Assembly: GCF_017353255.1 (NCBI RefSeq)
Contig: NZ_JAFMYU010000003.1
Coordinates: 310,001-374,000, forward strand
Reading direction: 5' to 3'
Origin: Fibrella aquatilis
GTDB lineage: Bacteria; Bacteroidota; Bacteroidia; Cytophagales; Spirosomataceae
DNA: 64,000 bases
Numbering within the stretch: the stretch's first letter is position 1; every line of letters starts with the position of its first letter. Position numbers and translations under genes: made by a program. This document shows, piece by piece, positions 8,147-16,286 of the stretch. Under the pieces are notes generated by a model, which had not been told where the DNA came from, made no database searches, and saw nothing but the letters and a program-made list of their open reading frames with translations.

Positions 8147-9511
8147 ATGCAAAAGAAATTCACCCTCGCCGAAACTGACATTCCAGAACAGTGGTACAAC
8201 ATTGTGGCCGATATGCCCAACAAGCCGCTGCCCCCGCTCCACCCCGGCACCCACCAACCCATTGGCCCCGAGATGCTGATGCCGCTGTTTCCGATGGAGC
8301 TTATTAAACAGGAAGTGACCACCGACCGCTGGGTGGGTATTCCTGAAGAGGTGCGGGAGATTTACAAAGTGTGGCGCCCTACGCCGCTGTTTCGGGCCAC
8401 GGGCCTGGAAAAAGCCCTCGACACCCCCGCCAAAATCTATTATAAGTACGAAGGCGTAAGCCCAGCCGGGTCGCACAAGCCCAATACGGCCGTTCCGCAG
8501 GCATTTTATAACAAACAGGAAGGCGTAAAACGCATTACGACCGAAACGGGTGCCGGACAGTGGGGGAGTGCGCTCAGCTTTGCGTGCAGCCTCTTTGGCA
8601 TGGAGTGCGACGTATATATGGTGCGGGCCAGCTACGACGGCAAGCCCTACCGCAAAATGATGATGCACACCTGGGGAGCCAACGTGTACCCCTCGCCATC
8701 AGATCGGACCAATGCGGGCAAGCAGATTCTGGCGCAGGACCCCCACTCGCCGGGCAGTCTGGGCATTGCCATTTCCGAGGCCGTGGAGATGGCCGTGCAG
8801 GATGAGCACACCAAATATGCGCTAGGCAGCGTGCTCAACCATGTGCTGATGCACCAGACTGTCATTGGACTGGAGGCCATCAAGCAACTGGAACAGGCTG
8901 GCGATTTTCCCGACATTGTGGTGGCACCTTTTGGCGGCGGGTCCAACTTTGCTGGTATCTCGTTTCCGTTCCTGCGCTACAACCTTGCCGAGGGTAAACA
9001 AATCCGGTGCATCGCTGCCGAGCCCGCCTCCTGCCCAAAGCTCACGCGCGGCGTGTTTCGCTACGACCTCGGCGACACCATTGGCATGACGCCGCTGATA
9101 CCCATGTACACGCTGGGCCACAATTTCATTCCGGCACCTATTCATGCGGGTGGTCTGCGTTACCACGGCGCGGGGGCCATTGTGAGCCAGTTGCTACACG
9201 ACGGCCTGATCGAGGCGCAGTCGCACAACCAGCTGTCGTGTTTCGAGGCGGGTATTCTCTTTGCCAAAACGGAAGGCATTATCCCCGCCCCGGAGGCCAA
9301 CCACGCCATTGCCACGGTGATCCGTGAAGCGCAACAGGCCAAAGAAGAAGGTGTGCCCAAGACCATCCTGTTTAACCTCTGCGGCCATGGCCACTTCGAC
9401 ATGGCCGCCTATGAGCAATACCTCTCTGGCAAGCTGGTCGACCACGAGGTAACGCAGGAAGAAATCATGGCATCGCTGGCCGAACTAGATACACCATTAA
9501 TTAATGTATAA
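8147..9511 (+). CDS. trpB: Tryptophan synthase beta-like PLP enzyme (TrpB2 type)
   Basis: 454 residues, longer than classical TrpB (about 400), with the TrpB2-type N-terminal extension ([15 protein letters not shown]). The PLP lysine is in [15 protein letters not shown]; the glycine-rich phosphate loop is [10 protein letters not shown], and [13 protein letters not shown] is the family active-site segment. TrpB2 enzymes convert indole and serine to tryptophan and often act without a tight TrpA partner. No trpA lies beside it, consistent with that class. A 17-bp hairpin covers the stop codon. Confidence 0.92.
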   Translation: MQKKFTLAETDIPEQWYNIVADMPNKPLPPLHPGTHQPIGPEMLMPLFPMELIKQEVTTDRWVGIPEEVREIYKVWRPTPLFRATGLEKALDTPAKIYYKYEGVSPAGSHKPNTAVPQAFYNKQEGVKRITTETGAGQWGSALSFACSLFGMECDVYMVRASYDGKPYRKMMMHTWGANVYPSPSDRTNAGKQILAQDPHSPGSLGIAISEAVEMAVQDEHTKYALGSVLNHVLMHQTVIGLEAIKQLEQAGDFPDIVVAPFGGGSNFAGISFPFLRYNLAEGKQIRCIAAEPASCPKLTRGVFRYDLGDTIGMTPLIPMYTLGHNFIPAPIHAGGLRYHGAGAIVSQLLHDGLIEAQSHNQLSCFEAGILFAKTEGIIPAPEANHAIATVIREAQQAKEEGVPKTILFNLCGHGHFDMAAYEQYLSGKLVDHEVTQEEIMASLAELDTPLINV

Positions 9512-9540
9512 TGAACCGCCGCTGCGGTTCATTATACATT
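9503..9540. repeat. Perfect hairpin over the trpB stop codon
   Basis: Arms 9503-9519 and 9524-9540 are perfect 17-bp reverse complements with a 4-nt loop. The trpB TAA (9509-9511) is in the left arm; the right arm ends 7 bp before the ATG of the next gene, so the hairpin would occlude its ribosome-binding region. There is no U-run, so it is not a standard terminator. Confidence 0.82.
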
Positions 9541-9547
9541 CAAAACT

Positions 9548-10294
9548 ATGATTGCACTTATTACCGGCGCTTCGTCGGGTATTGGCTGGGCCACTGCCTA
9601 CGCCTTTGCCAACCTACAGTACCGCCTCATCCTGTGCGGTCGCCAGCAGGATAAACTGGATGAACTGGCCGGGCAGTTGTCGGCCAAAACCGAGGTGACT
9701 ACCCTGGTGTTCGACGTGCGTGATTATGAGGTTGTTACCGCAGCCATCGGCTCGTTGCCCGAAGCCTGGCAGGCCATTGACATCCTGGTCAACAACGCCG
9801 GGAATGCCCACGGCCTTTCCGCTATTCAGGACGGCGACGTGGCCGACTGGGACGCTATGATCGACGGCAACGTGCAGGGATTATTGTACGTATCGCGGGC
9901 GGTGGTGCCCGGCATGGTAGCCCGGCAGCGGGGGCACATTGTCAACATCAGCAGTATCGCGGGCAAGCAGACCTACGCCAACGGGGCGGTGTACTGCGCG
10001 AGCAAAGCGGCCGTAGAAGCGCTCAGCACGGGCATGCGGCTAGACCTCACTCAGCACGGCATCAAAGTGACCAATATTGCCCCTGGGGCCGTAGAAACGG
10101 GTTTTTCGTCGGTGCGTTTCAAAGGCGATACCGAACGCGCTGCCCAGGTCTACGCCGGTTTCGACCCCCTTCAGGCCACCGATATTGCCGATACCATTGT
10201 CTACGCCGTAACGGCCCCTGCCCACGTCACCATCGCCGACATCACGATCCTCGCCGCCGCCCAAGCCGCCGCAACGACGATCTACAGGAAATGA
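9548..10294 (+). CDS. SDR-family NADP-dependent oxidoreductase, YdfG-like
   Basis: 248 residues. Rossmann motif TGASSGIGWATA at the N-terminus, NNAG at about 82-85, catalytic Ser in NISSIAGK and Tyr/Lys in YCASK. The closest pattern is the serine/3-hydroxypropionate (malonic semialdehyde) dehydrogenase group typified by YdfG; the substrate is not settled by sequence. It follows trpB by 36 bp with a hairpin between. Converges on nth, with a 45-bp-arm palindrome in the gap. Confidence 0.85.
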   Translation: MIALITGASSGIGWATAYAFANLQYRLILCGRQQDKLDELAGQLSAKTEVTTLVFDVRDYEVVTAAIGSLPEAWQAIDILVNNAGNAHGLSAIQDGDVADWDAMIDGNVQGLLYVSRAVVPGMVARQRGHIVNISSIAGKQTYANGAVYCASKAAVEALSTGMRLDLTQHGIKVTNIAPGAVETGFSSVRFKGDTERAAQVYAGFDPLQATDIADTIVYAVTAPAHVTIADITILAAAQAAATTIYRK

Positions 10295-10299
10295 AAAAG

Positions 10300-10399
10300 G
10301 AGTGGTAAGTGATGAGTGGTGAGTGGTAAGTTTGCTTCCGCCAGAGTAGTTACCCTGGCGGAAGCAAACTTACCACTCACCACTCATCACTTACCGCTC
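10300..10399. repeat. Core-sharing palindrome (45-bp arms) reaching into nth
   Basis: Arms 10300-10344 and 10355-10399 match with one G:T-type mismatch; loop AGTAGTTACC. The centre is TTTGCTTCCGCCAG and its mirror; the outer arms are variants of GTGGTAAGTGATGAGTG. The right arm overlaps the last codons and stop of nth (SGK and TGA). Confidence 0.92.
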
Positions 10400-11094
10400 T
10401 TTTTGGGTGTACTACTCAGCATCATTGTTTTGCCTGTTTGCAGGAAATCGCAGTGGGGGGCTAGTACGCAGGCGTCGCACTTAGGTGTGTACCAGGTGCA
10501 AACGCGTTGCCCGTGCCAGTAGAAGTGCTTGTGGAAATTGAATAGTTCGGTCGCATCAGCAGGTAAGTAGCTGAGCAACAGAGCATGGGCTTTTTCGGCG
10601 CTTACTTTTGGGCCAATTAGACCCAGGCGTTGCGTAACCCGGTGCACGTGGGTATCAATGGGCAGCACGGGTTTGTGAAAAGAGAACAGCAGCAGTAATG
10701 TGGCCGTTTTCAGGCCGACGCCGGGCAGATTGGTCAGCCACTGCATGGCGTCGTCGGTGGTGAGGTCGTGCAGGAAATCGATGTTGGCAGCACCCCGTTC
10801 GGCAATGAGTTCGCGGAGCACATTCTGGATGTACGGTGCTTTCACCTCGGGATAATTGGCCGTATGGATGGCAGCAATCAGGTCGGGGAGGGGGGCGTCG
10901 CGCACGGCCTCCCAAGTAGGAAACCGCTCACGCATAGTGCGGTAGGCCGTTACTTCGTTGGCATGGGTAGTCCGGTGCGACAGGATCGTCCCGATTAGCT
11001 CGTGCATAGGGTCTACGCGGCCGTAGATGGCCTGCACACCGTAGTGTTCATTCAGCAGTTGGTGGGCTAGTTGGGTCTTTTCTGCGGGTGTCAT
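10387..11094 (-). CDS. nth: Endonuclease III-type DNA glycosylase
   Basis: 235 residues; base-excision repair of oxidised pyrimidines. The helix-hairpin-helix LPGVGLKTATLLL carries the catalytic Lys, and PIDTHVHRVTQRLGL the catalytic Asp. The C-terminal 4Fe-4S loop has the C-x6-C-x2-C-x5-C spacing (CTWYTPKCDACVLAPHC). The extreme C-terminus (SGK, stop) comes from the palindrome at 10300-10399, beyond the cluster. No operon partner; the next gene (sirtuin) is 54 bp upstream on the same strand. Confidence 0.92.
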   Translation of the reverse strand: MTPAEKTQLAHQLLNEHYGVQAIYGRVDPMHELIGTILSHRTTHANEVTAYRTMRERFPTWEAVRDAPLPDLIAAIHTANYPEVKAPYIQNVLRELIAERGAANIDFLHDLTTDDAMQWLTNLPGVGLKTATLLLLFSFHKPVLPIDTHVHRVTQRLGLIGPKVSAEKAHALLLSYLPADATELFNFHKHFYWHGQRVCTWYTPKCDACVLAPHCDFLQTGKTMMLSSTPKKSGK

Positions 11095-11148
11095 AGACAG
11101 GAGAACGCAGATGACACAGATTGGGTGGATCTAAGCGGATTTTCTGCT

Positions 11149-11853
11149 TTAGCGGGCAACTTCAGCAATTAATTTATCGGCCAACTGCGTCATGCCAATG
11201 CTGGCGGGTTCGCCGATGAGAGTAAGATTCGGGCGTTTTTTTACCTCCGGCAGATTAGGATCGACCACGTAGATGGGCACGGTGTCGGGAATAAAATCGA
11301 CCAGGCCAGCGGCGGGATATACCACCAGCGACGTGCCCACGACAATGAAAATATCGGCGGTCAGGGCCACGTCGACGGCTTCTTCAATCATGGGGACAGC
11401 CTCGCCAAACCAGACAATGTGCGGGCGCAGTTGAGAACCTTTTTCGCAGCGGTCGCCCAGCTTAATTTCCCATCCCTCGATCTCATATACCAGCGAGGGA
11501 TCAACCGAGCTACGGGCCTTTGAGAGTTCGCCGTGAAGGTGCATGACGTGGCTAGAACCGGCCTTTTCATGGAGGCCATCCACGTTTTGCGTCACGATGG
11601 TCACGTCGTAGTACTTCTCCAGCTTCGCCAGTGCGTAATGGCCCGCATTGGGTTCAACGGAAATAGCCTGTTTGCGGCGCTGATTGTAGAATTCCAGCAC
11701 CAGTTCGCGGTTTTTCTGCCAGCCCTGCGGCGTGGCTACGTCTTCGATCCGGTGGTTTTCCCAGAGGCCATTCGAGTCTCGGAAGGTGGCGATGCCGCTC
11801 TCGGCGCTGATGCCCGCCCCCGATAATACCACGATTTTCTTACGCTGTTTCAT
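11149..11853 (-). CDS. cobB: Sir2-family NAD-dependent protein deacylase
   Basis: 234 residues. NAD-binding SGAGISAESGIATFRD and catalytic His in TQNVDGLHEKAG and MHLHGEL. The Tyr-x-x-Arg pair in FYNQRRKQA is the class III signature linked to desuccinylation and demalonylation. The usual four zinc cysteines are absent: the first pair reads ARSSVDP and only one Cys remains before QLRPHIVWFGEAVP. Such cysteine-poor members occur in Bacteroidota, so this is probably lineage-typical, not damage. Confidence 0.9.
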   Translation of the reverse strand: MKQRKKIVVLSGAGISAESGIATFRDSNGLWENHRIEDVATPQGWQKNRELVLEFYNQRRKQAISVEPNAGHYALAKLEKYYDVTIVTQNVDGLHEKAGSSHVMHLHGELSKARSSVDPSLVYEIEGWEIKLGDRCEKGSQLRPHIVWFGEAVPMIEEAVDVALTADIFIVVGTSLVVYPAAGLVDFIPDTVPIYVVDPNLPEVKKRPNLTLIGEPASIGMTQLADKLIAEVAR

Positions 11854-11897
11854 AGGTATAAGATACGGAAAAAATCCGTGTCAATTCCTGTCTACCT

Positions 11898-12404
11898 TCA
11901 GTTCACGTAATCAATAACCGTGACCGAATAGATCTCTTCGCCTTTCATCGTGCGCAGGGTTACCGAGTCGCCGATGTGTTTGCCCTGCATGGCGCGGGCA
12001 ATGGGGGCGGTGAAGGCTACACGTCCGTGGGTGGCGTCGGCTTCATCTACGCCCACAATGGTGAGGATGCGGTCGGGGCCTTTTTTAGGGTGTAGCGTTA
12101 CGGTAGCGCCAAATCGAACTTCGGTGTGGGGTTGGTTGGCGGGGTCAACTACACTGGCTGAGGCAATTCGCTGATTCAGGGCGCCCACGCGGCCATTGAT
12201 CAGGGCCAGCTTTCGGCTGCGCTCACTCTCGTCGGGGTCGTGTTGCGTGGCTCCGCGTTCAGCTTCCAGGTCGGCTAGTTCCTGACGGAGGAGGGCTAAC
12301 CCCCTCGGTGTCACATAGTTGGTCACGCCCGGTGGCAGCGGTGCCCGCGCCGGAATCACTACGGGGGCGTCGGCGGTTTCGTTCTTTAAAAAAGCACTAC
12401 TCAT
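11898..12404 (-). CDS. GreA/GreB-family transcription factor
   Basis: 168 residues. An extended N-terminus rich in Pro/Ala (1-28) precedes a coiled-coil region (TPRGLALLRQELADLEAER ... ALINGRVGALNQRI) and the FKBP-like GreA/B C-terminal domain (VRFGATVTLHPKKG ... PIARAMQGKHIGDSVTL). Canonical Gre proteins rescue backtracked RNA polymerase through acidic residues at the coiled-coil tip; here the tip region holds DPDESE, compatible with that role. Some related proteins act as Gre-like regulators instead. A hairpin separates it from topA upstream. Confidence 0.85.
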   Translation of the reverse strand: MSSAFLKNETADAPVVIPARAPLPPGVTNYVTPRGLALLRQELADLEAERGATQHDPDESERSRKLALINGRVGALNQRIASASVVDPANQPHTEVRFGATVTLHPKKGPDRILTIVGVDEADATHGRVAFTAPIARAMQGKHIGDSVTLRTMKGEEIYSVTVIDYVN

Positions 12405-12436
12405 AGAAAACGTTGGCTCGTAAAGGCCTGTAAATG

Positions 12437-12469
12437 ACTGATGCCATCACTTGAAGTGATGGCATCAGT
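12437..12469. repeat. Perfect 15-bp hairpin between topA and the gre-like gene
   Basis: Arms 12437-12451 and 12455-12469 are perfect with a 3-nt loop. It is 24 bp beyond the topA stop. No U-run follows on the minus strand, so it is either an atypical terminator or an RNA 3'-end stabiliser. Confidence 0.7.
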
Positions 12470-12493
12470 AAACACAAGACCAGCGTTCTTCGC

Positions 12494-15082
12494 TTACTTT
12501 TTCTTCGCAACGGCTTTTTTTGCGGGCGCTTTGGCTGCCGCTTTCACCGGTACTTTGGCTGACGTAGCTGCTTTCTTAGCGGGGGCTTTTTTCGCGGCGG
12601 GTTCGTCGCCACCAGCCAGTTCCAGGCACTTCTCCAGCGTCAACTCGGCTGGGTCGATATCTTTTGGTAAGCGAACGTTGCGTTTGCCTACGGCCAGATA
12701 TGGGCCATACATGCCGTTAACTACTTTGATTTCAGGACGTTCCGGAAATTCTTTGATATACTTGTTTGCTTCGGCGTTGCGCTTTTGCTGAATCAGCTCA
12801 ATGGCGCGTTCCAGGGTCAGGCCCGTCAGCTGCTCACCTTTGCCCAATGAGATGTACTTGTCTTCGTACTTCACATACGGGCCAAAACGTCCTTTGCCAC
12901 TCGTAACGGGCTTGCCTTCAAACTCCCCCAGCGCATCGCCCGACGATTCGTTGCGTTTCTGCAAAATCAGTTCGGTGGCGCGTTCGGCGGTGATCGTGTA
13001 GGGGTCGTCCTCCTTGGTCAGCGAAACGTATTTGCCGTCGTGCTTTACGTAGGGACCGAACTTACCGATACCAATGGTCATGGCGTTGTCTTCAAAGAAA
13101 CCCACCTCGCGCGGCAGGGCAAACAGGCTCAGCGCATCTTCAATGGAAATCGTCTCGATCAACTGCCCGTCGCGGAGGTTGGCGTAGATGGGTTTTTCGT
13201 CATCGGTCGATTCGCCGATCTGGACGTAGGCCCCGTATTTACCCAGCCGCGCCGAGAGTTTTTTGCCTGACTTGGGGTCAATGCCCAGTTCGCGGGCACC
13301 GGTCTTGAACGATACCACGCTCGACCCCTGAATCTCTTCAATGTTCTTATGAAAATCGCCGTAGAAGTCGCCCAGCATTTTCTGCCAGTTCACTTTGCCG
13401 TCGGCAATCTCATCGAATTCTTTCTCTACGTTGGCCGTAAACTTGAAATCGACAATGTCGGGGAAATATTCGACCAGGAAATCGTTGACCACAATGCCCG
13501 TGTTGGTGGGGAACAGCTTGGCTTTTTCCGAACCGAAGTTTTCCTTGCCGCTAGTCTCGCTGATCTGTTCGCGTTGCAGCGTAAACTCTTTGAAGGTCCG
13601 CTCGGTGCCAGGTTTGTCCTGCTTCACTACGTAACCCCGGTTAATGATCGTCGAGATTGTGGGCGCGTAAGTAGACGGGCGACCGATGCCCATCTCCTCC
13701 AGTTTCTTCACCAGCGACGCTTCAGCGTAGCGCGGAGCCGGGCGGGTAAACTTCTCCGACGCTTTCATCACGCTCAGATCAAGCTCCTGCCCAACCGTCA
13801 GCGGGGGCAACATGCCCTTGGTGTCTTCGTCGTCCTCGTCGTCTTTCGATTCAAGATAAACGGTCAAAAAACCGTCGAATTTGATCACCTCGCCTTGCGC
13901 AATCAGTTCAGAAGGGAACTGACTGTTGCGGCCACCGGGGCTTTGAACATCAATCGTAACCGTGGTACGTTCCAGCTGAGCATCGGCCATTTGCGAGGCA
14001 ATGGCACGTTTCCAGATCAGTTCATACAAGCGTTTCTGGTCGCGGTCACCACCGGCGGCGCGGTCGTTGAAGTTGGTGGGGCGGATGGCTTCGTGGGCCT
14101 CCTGCGCCGACTCGTTCTTGTTCTTGAAATGCCGCGTCTGCACGTAGTTCTTACCAAACTCGGTCGAGATTTCGGCCACGGCCTTGTCGACGGCTTCCTG
14201 CGAGAGGTTCAGCGAGTCGGTCCGCATGTACGAAATCTTACCGGCCTCGTACAGGTTCTGAGCAATGCGCATGGTGCGGTCTACCGAGTAGCCCAACTTG
14301 CGCGATGCCTCCTGTTGCAGCGTGGAGGTGGTAAACGGTGGTGCCGGTGATTTCTTGGCGGGCTTCACCTCCAGGTTTTTAATAGTAAACGTGGCACCAA
14401 TGCAGTGCTCCAAAAAGGCGCGGGCTTCGGCGGGCGTAGCAAAATTTTTGGCCAATTCGGCATTCAGCATCTTGCCGCCGTCGACCAGAAACTGGGCTGT
14501 TACCTTAAAGCTCGACTTGCTGCTGTGCTTGTCTATTTCCCGCTCGCGCTCTACCACCAGCCGTAACGCTACCGATTGTACGCGCCCCGCCGACAGGCTT
14601 TGGCCGCCTTTGATTTTGCGCCACAGCACCGGCGAGAGTTCATACCCTACCAGCCGGTCAAGCACACGCCGGGCCTGCTGGGCGTTAACCAGGTCAACGT
14701 CTATGGTGCGCGGCGACTGAATGGCATTCAGGATGGCCGACTTCGTGATCTCGCGGAAAACAATGCGATTGGTATTGTCACGCAGGCCGAGGGCTTCTTT
14801 CAGGTGCCACGAAATGGCTTCGCCTTCGCGGTCATCATCCGTGGCCAGCCACACGACCTCGGCGGCTTTGGCCAGCGATTTCAGTTCACTCACCAACTTC
14901 TTCTTGTCGGGCGAAATTTCGTACGATGGCAGAAAGCCGTTGGTCACATCAACGGCCAAACCATCTTTGGGCAGGTCGCGGACATGGCCAAAACTAGACC
15001 GAACCGTGAAGTCGCGGCCCAGATAACCTTCAATTGTTTTCGCCTTCGCCGGCGACTCCACAATGACTAAGTTCTTCGACAT
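12494..15082 (-). CDS. topA: DNA topoisomerase I (type IA)
   Basis: 862 residues. Toprim domain at the N-terminus (VIVESPAKAKTIEGYLG; acidic triad LATDDDREGEAISWHL near 80-92). The catalytic Tyr is at about residue 285 (KISYMRTDSLNL). There are no zinc-finger cysteine sets at the C-terminus; instead four repeats with a G-k/r-y/f-G-x-Y-V motif (GKYGAYV, GKFGPYV, GRFGPYV, GMYGPYL) occupy about 590-810, then a Lys/Ala/Pro tail of about 40 residues resembling histone-H1-type DNA-binding tails. It relaxes negative supercoils. Monocistronic by spacing; 394 bp of non-coding DNA lies upstream. Confidence 0.96.
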   Translation of the reverse strand: MSKNLVIVESPAKAKTIEGYLGRDFTVRSSFGHVRDLPKDGLAVDVTNGFLPSYEISPDKKKLVSELKSLAKAAEVVWLATDDDREGEAISWHLKEALGLRDNTNRIVFREITKSAILNAIQSPRTIDVDLVNAQQARRVLDRLVGYELSPVLWRKIKGGQSLSAGRVQSVALRLVVEREREIDKHSSKSSFKVTAQFLVDGGKMLNAELAKNFATPAEARAFLEHCIGATFTIKNLEVKPAKKSPAPPFTTSTLQQEASRKLGYSVDRTMRIAQNLYEAGKISYMRTDSLNLSQEAVDKAVAEISTEFGKNYVQTRHFKNKNESAQEAHEAIRPTNFNDRAAGGDRDQKRLYELIWKRAIASQMADAQLERTTVTIDVQSPGGRNSQFPSELIAQGEVIKFDGFLTVYLESKDDEDDEDTKGMLPPLTVGQELDLSVMKASEKFTRPAPRYAEASLVKKLEEMGIGRPSTYAPTISTIINRGYVVKQDKPGTERTFKEFTLQREQISETSGKENFGSEKAKLFPTNTGIVVNDFLVEYFPDIVDFKFTANVEKEFDEIADGKVNWQKMLGDFYGDFHKNIEEIQGSSVVSFKTGARELGIDPKSGKKLSARLGKYGAYVQIGESTDDEKPIYANLRDGQLIETISIEDALSLFALPREVGFFEDNAMTIGIGKFGPYVKHDGKYVSLTKEDDPYTITAERATELILQKRNESSGDALGEFEGKPVTSGKGRFGPYVKYEDKYISLGKGEQLTGLTLERAIELIQQKRNAEANKYIKEFPERPEIKVVNGMYGPYLAVGKRNVRLPKDIDPAELTLEKCLELAGGDEPAAKKAPAKKAATSAKVPVKAAAKAPAKKAVAKKK

Positions 15083-15476
15083 AAAGTGTCTATCGTGTTG
15101 ATGATGTTGTTACTGCATATACGTACGACAGACTGACCAGCGATTGGCCAAAAACTGTGCCGAACGGTAAGCGGAGCATCAAATGAAGACCGCCAAATAT
15201 AGACGCAAACGCAAGATATAGCGCAAGCATTGCCACCCGGATAACCAAGTGCGACGTAGCTGACAGGTTTACTTACTTAACACCGTTAGGCGGCAATTCG
15301 TTCGGCATGAGATAACTCTGTCTGTTATATAAATAACTGTATATCAATAACTTATGTTTATTAGCGAGAGCCAGCGCTTGCCGACTTATTAGCAACAGAA
15401 TGGGTCTAAAAAACAGCAGTTGACTCCAAAAAACGCTGCTGAATTGCCCATTAGTTTACTTGACAAACAGGGTTAA
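15083..15476. other. Non-coding gap upstream of topA
   Basis: About 390 bp between topA and the stop of the next minus-strand gene. It is AT-richer toward 15300-15460 and should hold the topA promoter on the minus strand. I found no open frame with family features, no tRNA cloverleaf, no long palindrome and no riboswitch pattern I recognise. Confidence 0.5.
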
Positions 15477-16187
15477 CTAGCGCCGGGCGTACTGTTTATA
15501 TCGTTGCAGGACGGCAAACGTTAAGTCATATTCGGCGGCCTGCAAGACAAAATCGTCGTTGAAATTGCAGTAGTCGCGGAAGGTCTCAATAGCCTCGCCC
15601 TGGAGGTCGGTGGCGCGTTGCGTAATGAGTTCAACGCGGTAATTGGCCAGCATCCGTTTGCGGTGTTGCTGACTAATCATAACGGCCTTGCGGTGCGACC
15701 GGGCCTGCTTGCTGAACAACTCATATAGTAGCGTCACGGGCGACTGCGCCAGCGAAAATATCTCTTCGCCCGACAGGCCTTTGCGGGCTTCGGGTTCGCT
15801 CAGGATCTGGGCCAGTTCTTTCCGTATTTCGGCTTCGCGCTTTCCCCGAACGGTCAGCGTGGGCAGGTTTATTACGTCGTCGGTGAGTTGTCGTTTCATC
15901 ACCAGCTGTGGCTCTTTAGTCATGCCGTCCCACTTCATGGCCACCCGCCCGTGGCTGGGGCTGATCACAATTACTGAGTCGCCGGGTTTCACGTCGATGT
16001 AGAAAGCCCCCAGCGTGTTGGTGCGGCCCATGGCCTGCGTGCGCGGATTGATGACCGAGGCGTTGTTGACGCCCTTGCCGGTTTCCTGGTCCAGCACCTT
16101 GCCAATAATAAAGCGCGGCGTCTGGGCAGTGGCCCCAAACTGGATACCAATAAGCAATAGGAGTGCAAACAAGCCGCTACGAATCAC
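15477..16187 (-). CDS. Secreted protein with carboxypeptidase-regulatory-like domain
   Basis: 236 residues from a GTG start. Signal peptide (LFALLLLIGIQFGATAQ), then a CarboxypepD_reg-like beta-sandwich at about 25-110 (IGKVLDQETGKGVNNASVIN ... TNTLGAFYIDVKPGDSVIVI), the domain usually found at the front of SusC-type receptors, here alone. The C-terminal half is helical and basic (ELAQILSEPEARKGLSGEEI; SKQARSHRKAVMISQQHRK) and of unknown function. Probably periplasmic. Confidence 0.75.
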   Translation of the reverse strand: MIRSGLFALLLLIGIQFGATAQTPRFIIGKVLDQETGKGVNNASVINPRTQAMGRTNTLGAFYIDVKPGDSVIVISPSHGRVAMKWDGMTKEPQLVMKRQLTDDVINLPTLTVRGKREAEIRKELAQILSEPEARKGLSGEEIFSLAQSPVTLLYELFSKQARSHRKAVMISQQHRKRMLANYRVELITQRATDLQGEAIETFRDYCNFNDDFVLQAAEYDLTFAVLQRYKQYARR

Positions 16188-16286
16188 AGCAATAGGAGGT
16201 AGGTTGATTGGGCAATAACGGCGGTGTGGGCCAAGTGGTGCTGGTATTTAGCAAAATTTAACACCCTGCTTTGCCTTCCCGCCGGG

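Noticed and set aside
11098-11145. ACGCAGATGACACAGATTGG-type sequence between nth and the sirtuin gene
   Set aside because: It resembles a vestige of a common intergenic repeat with AGAT/GGAT spacing, but a single short copy in the window is not enough to call a repeat.
13349-14350. Plus-strand 333-codon open frame opposite topA
   Set aside because: Shadow frame: topA on the other strand has full domain structure, and the translated plus frame is Arg/His/Val-rich with no motif.
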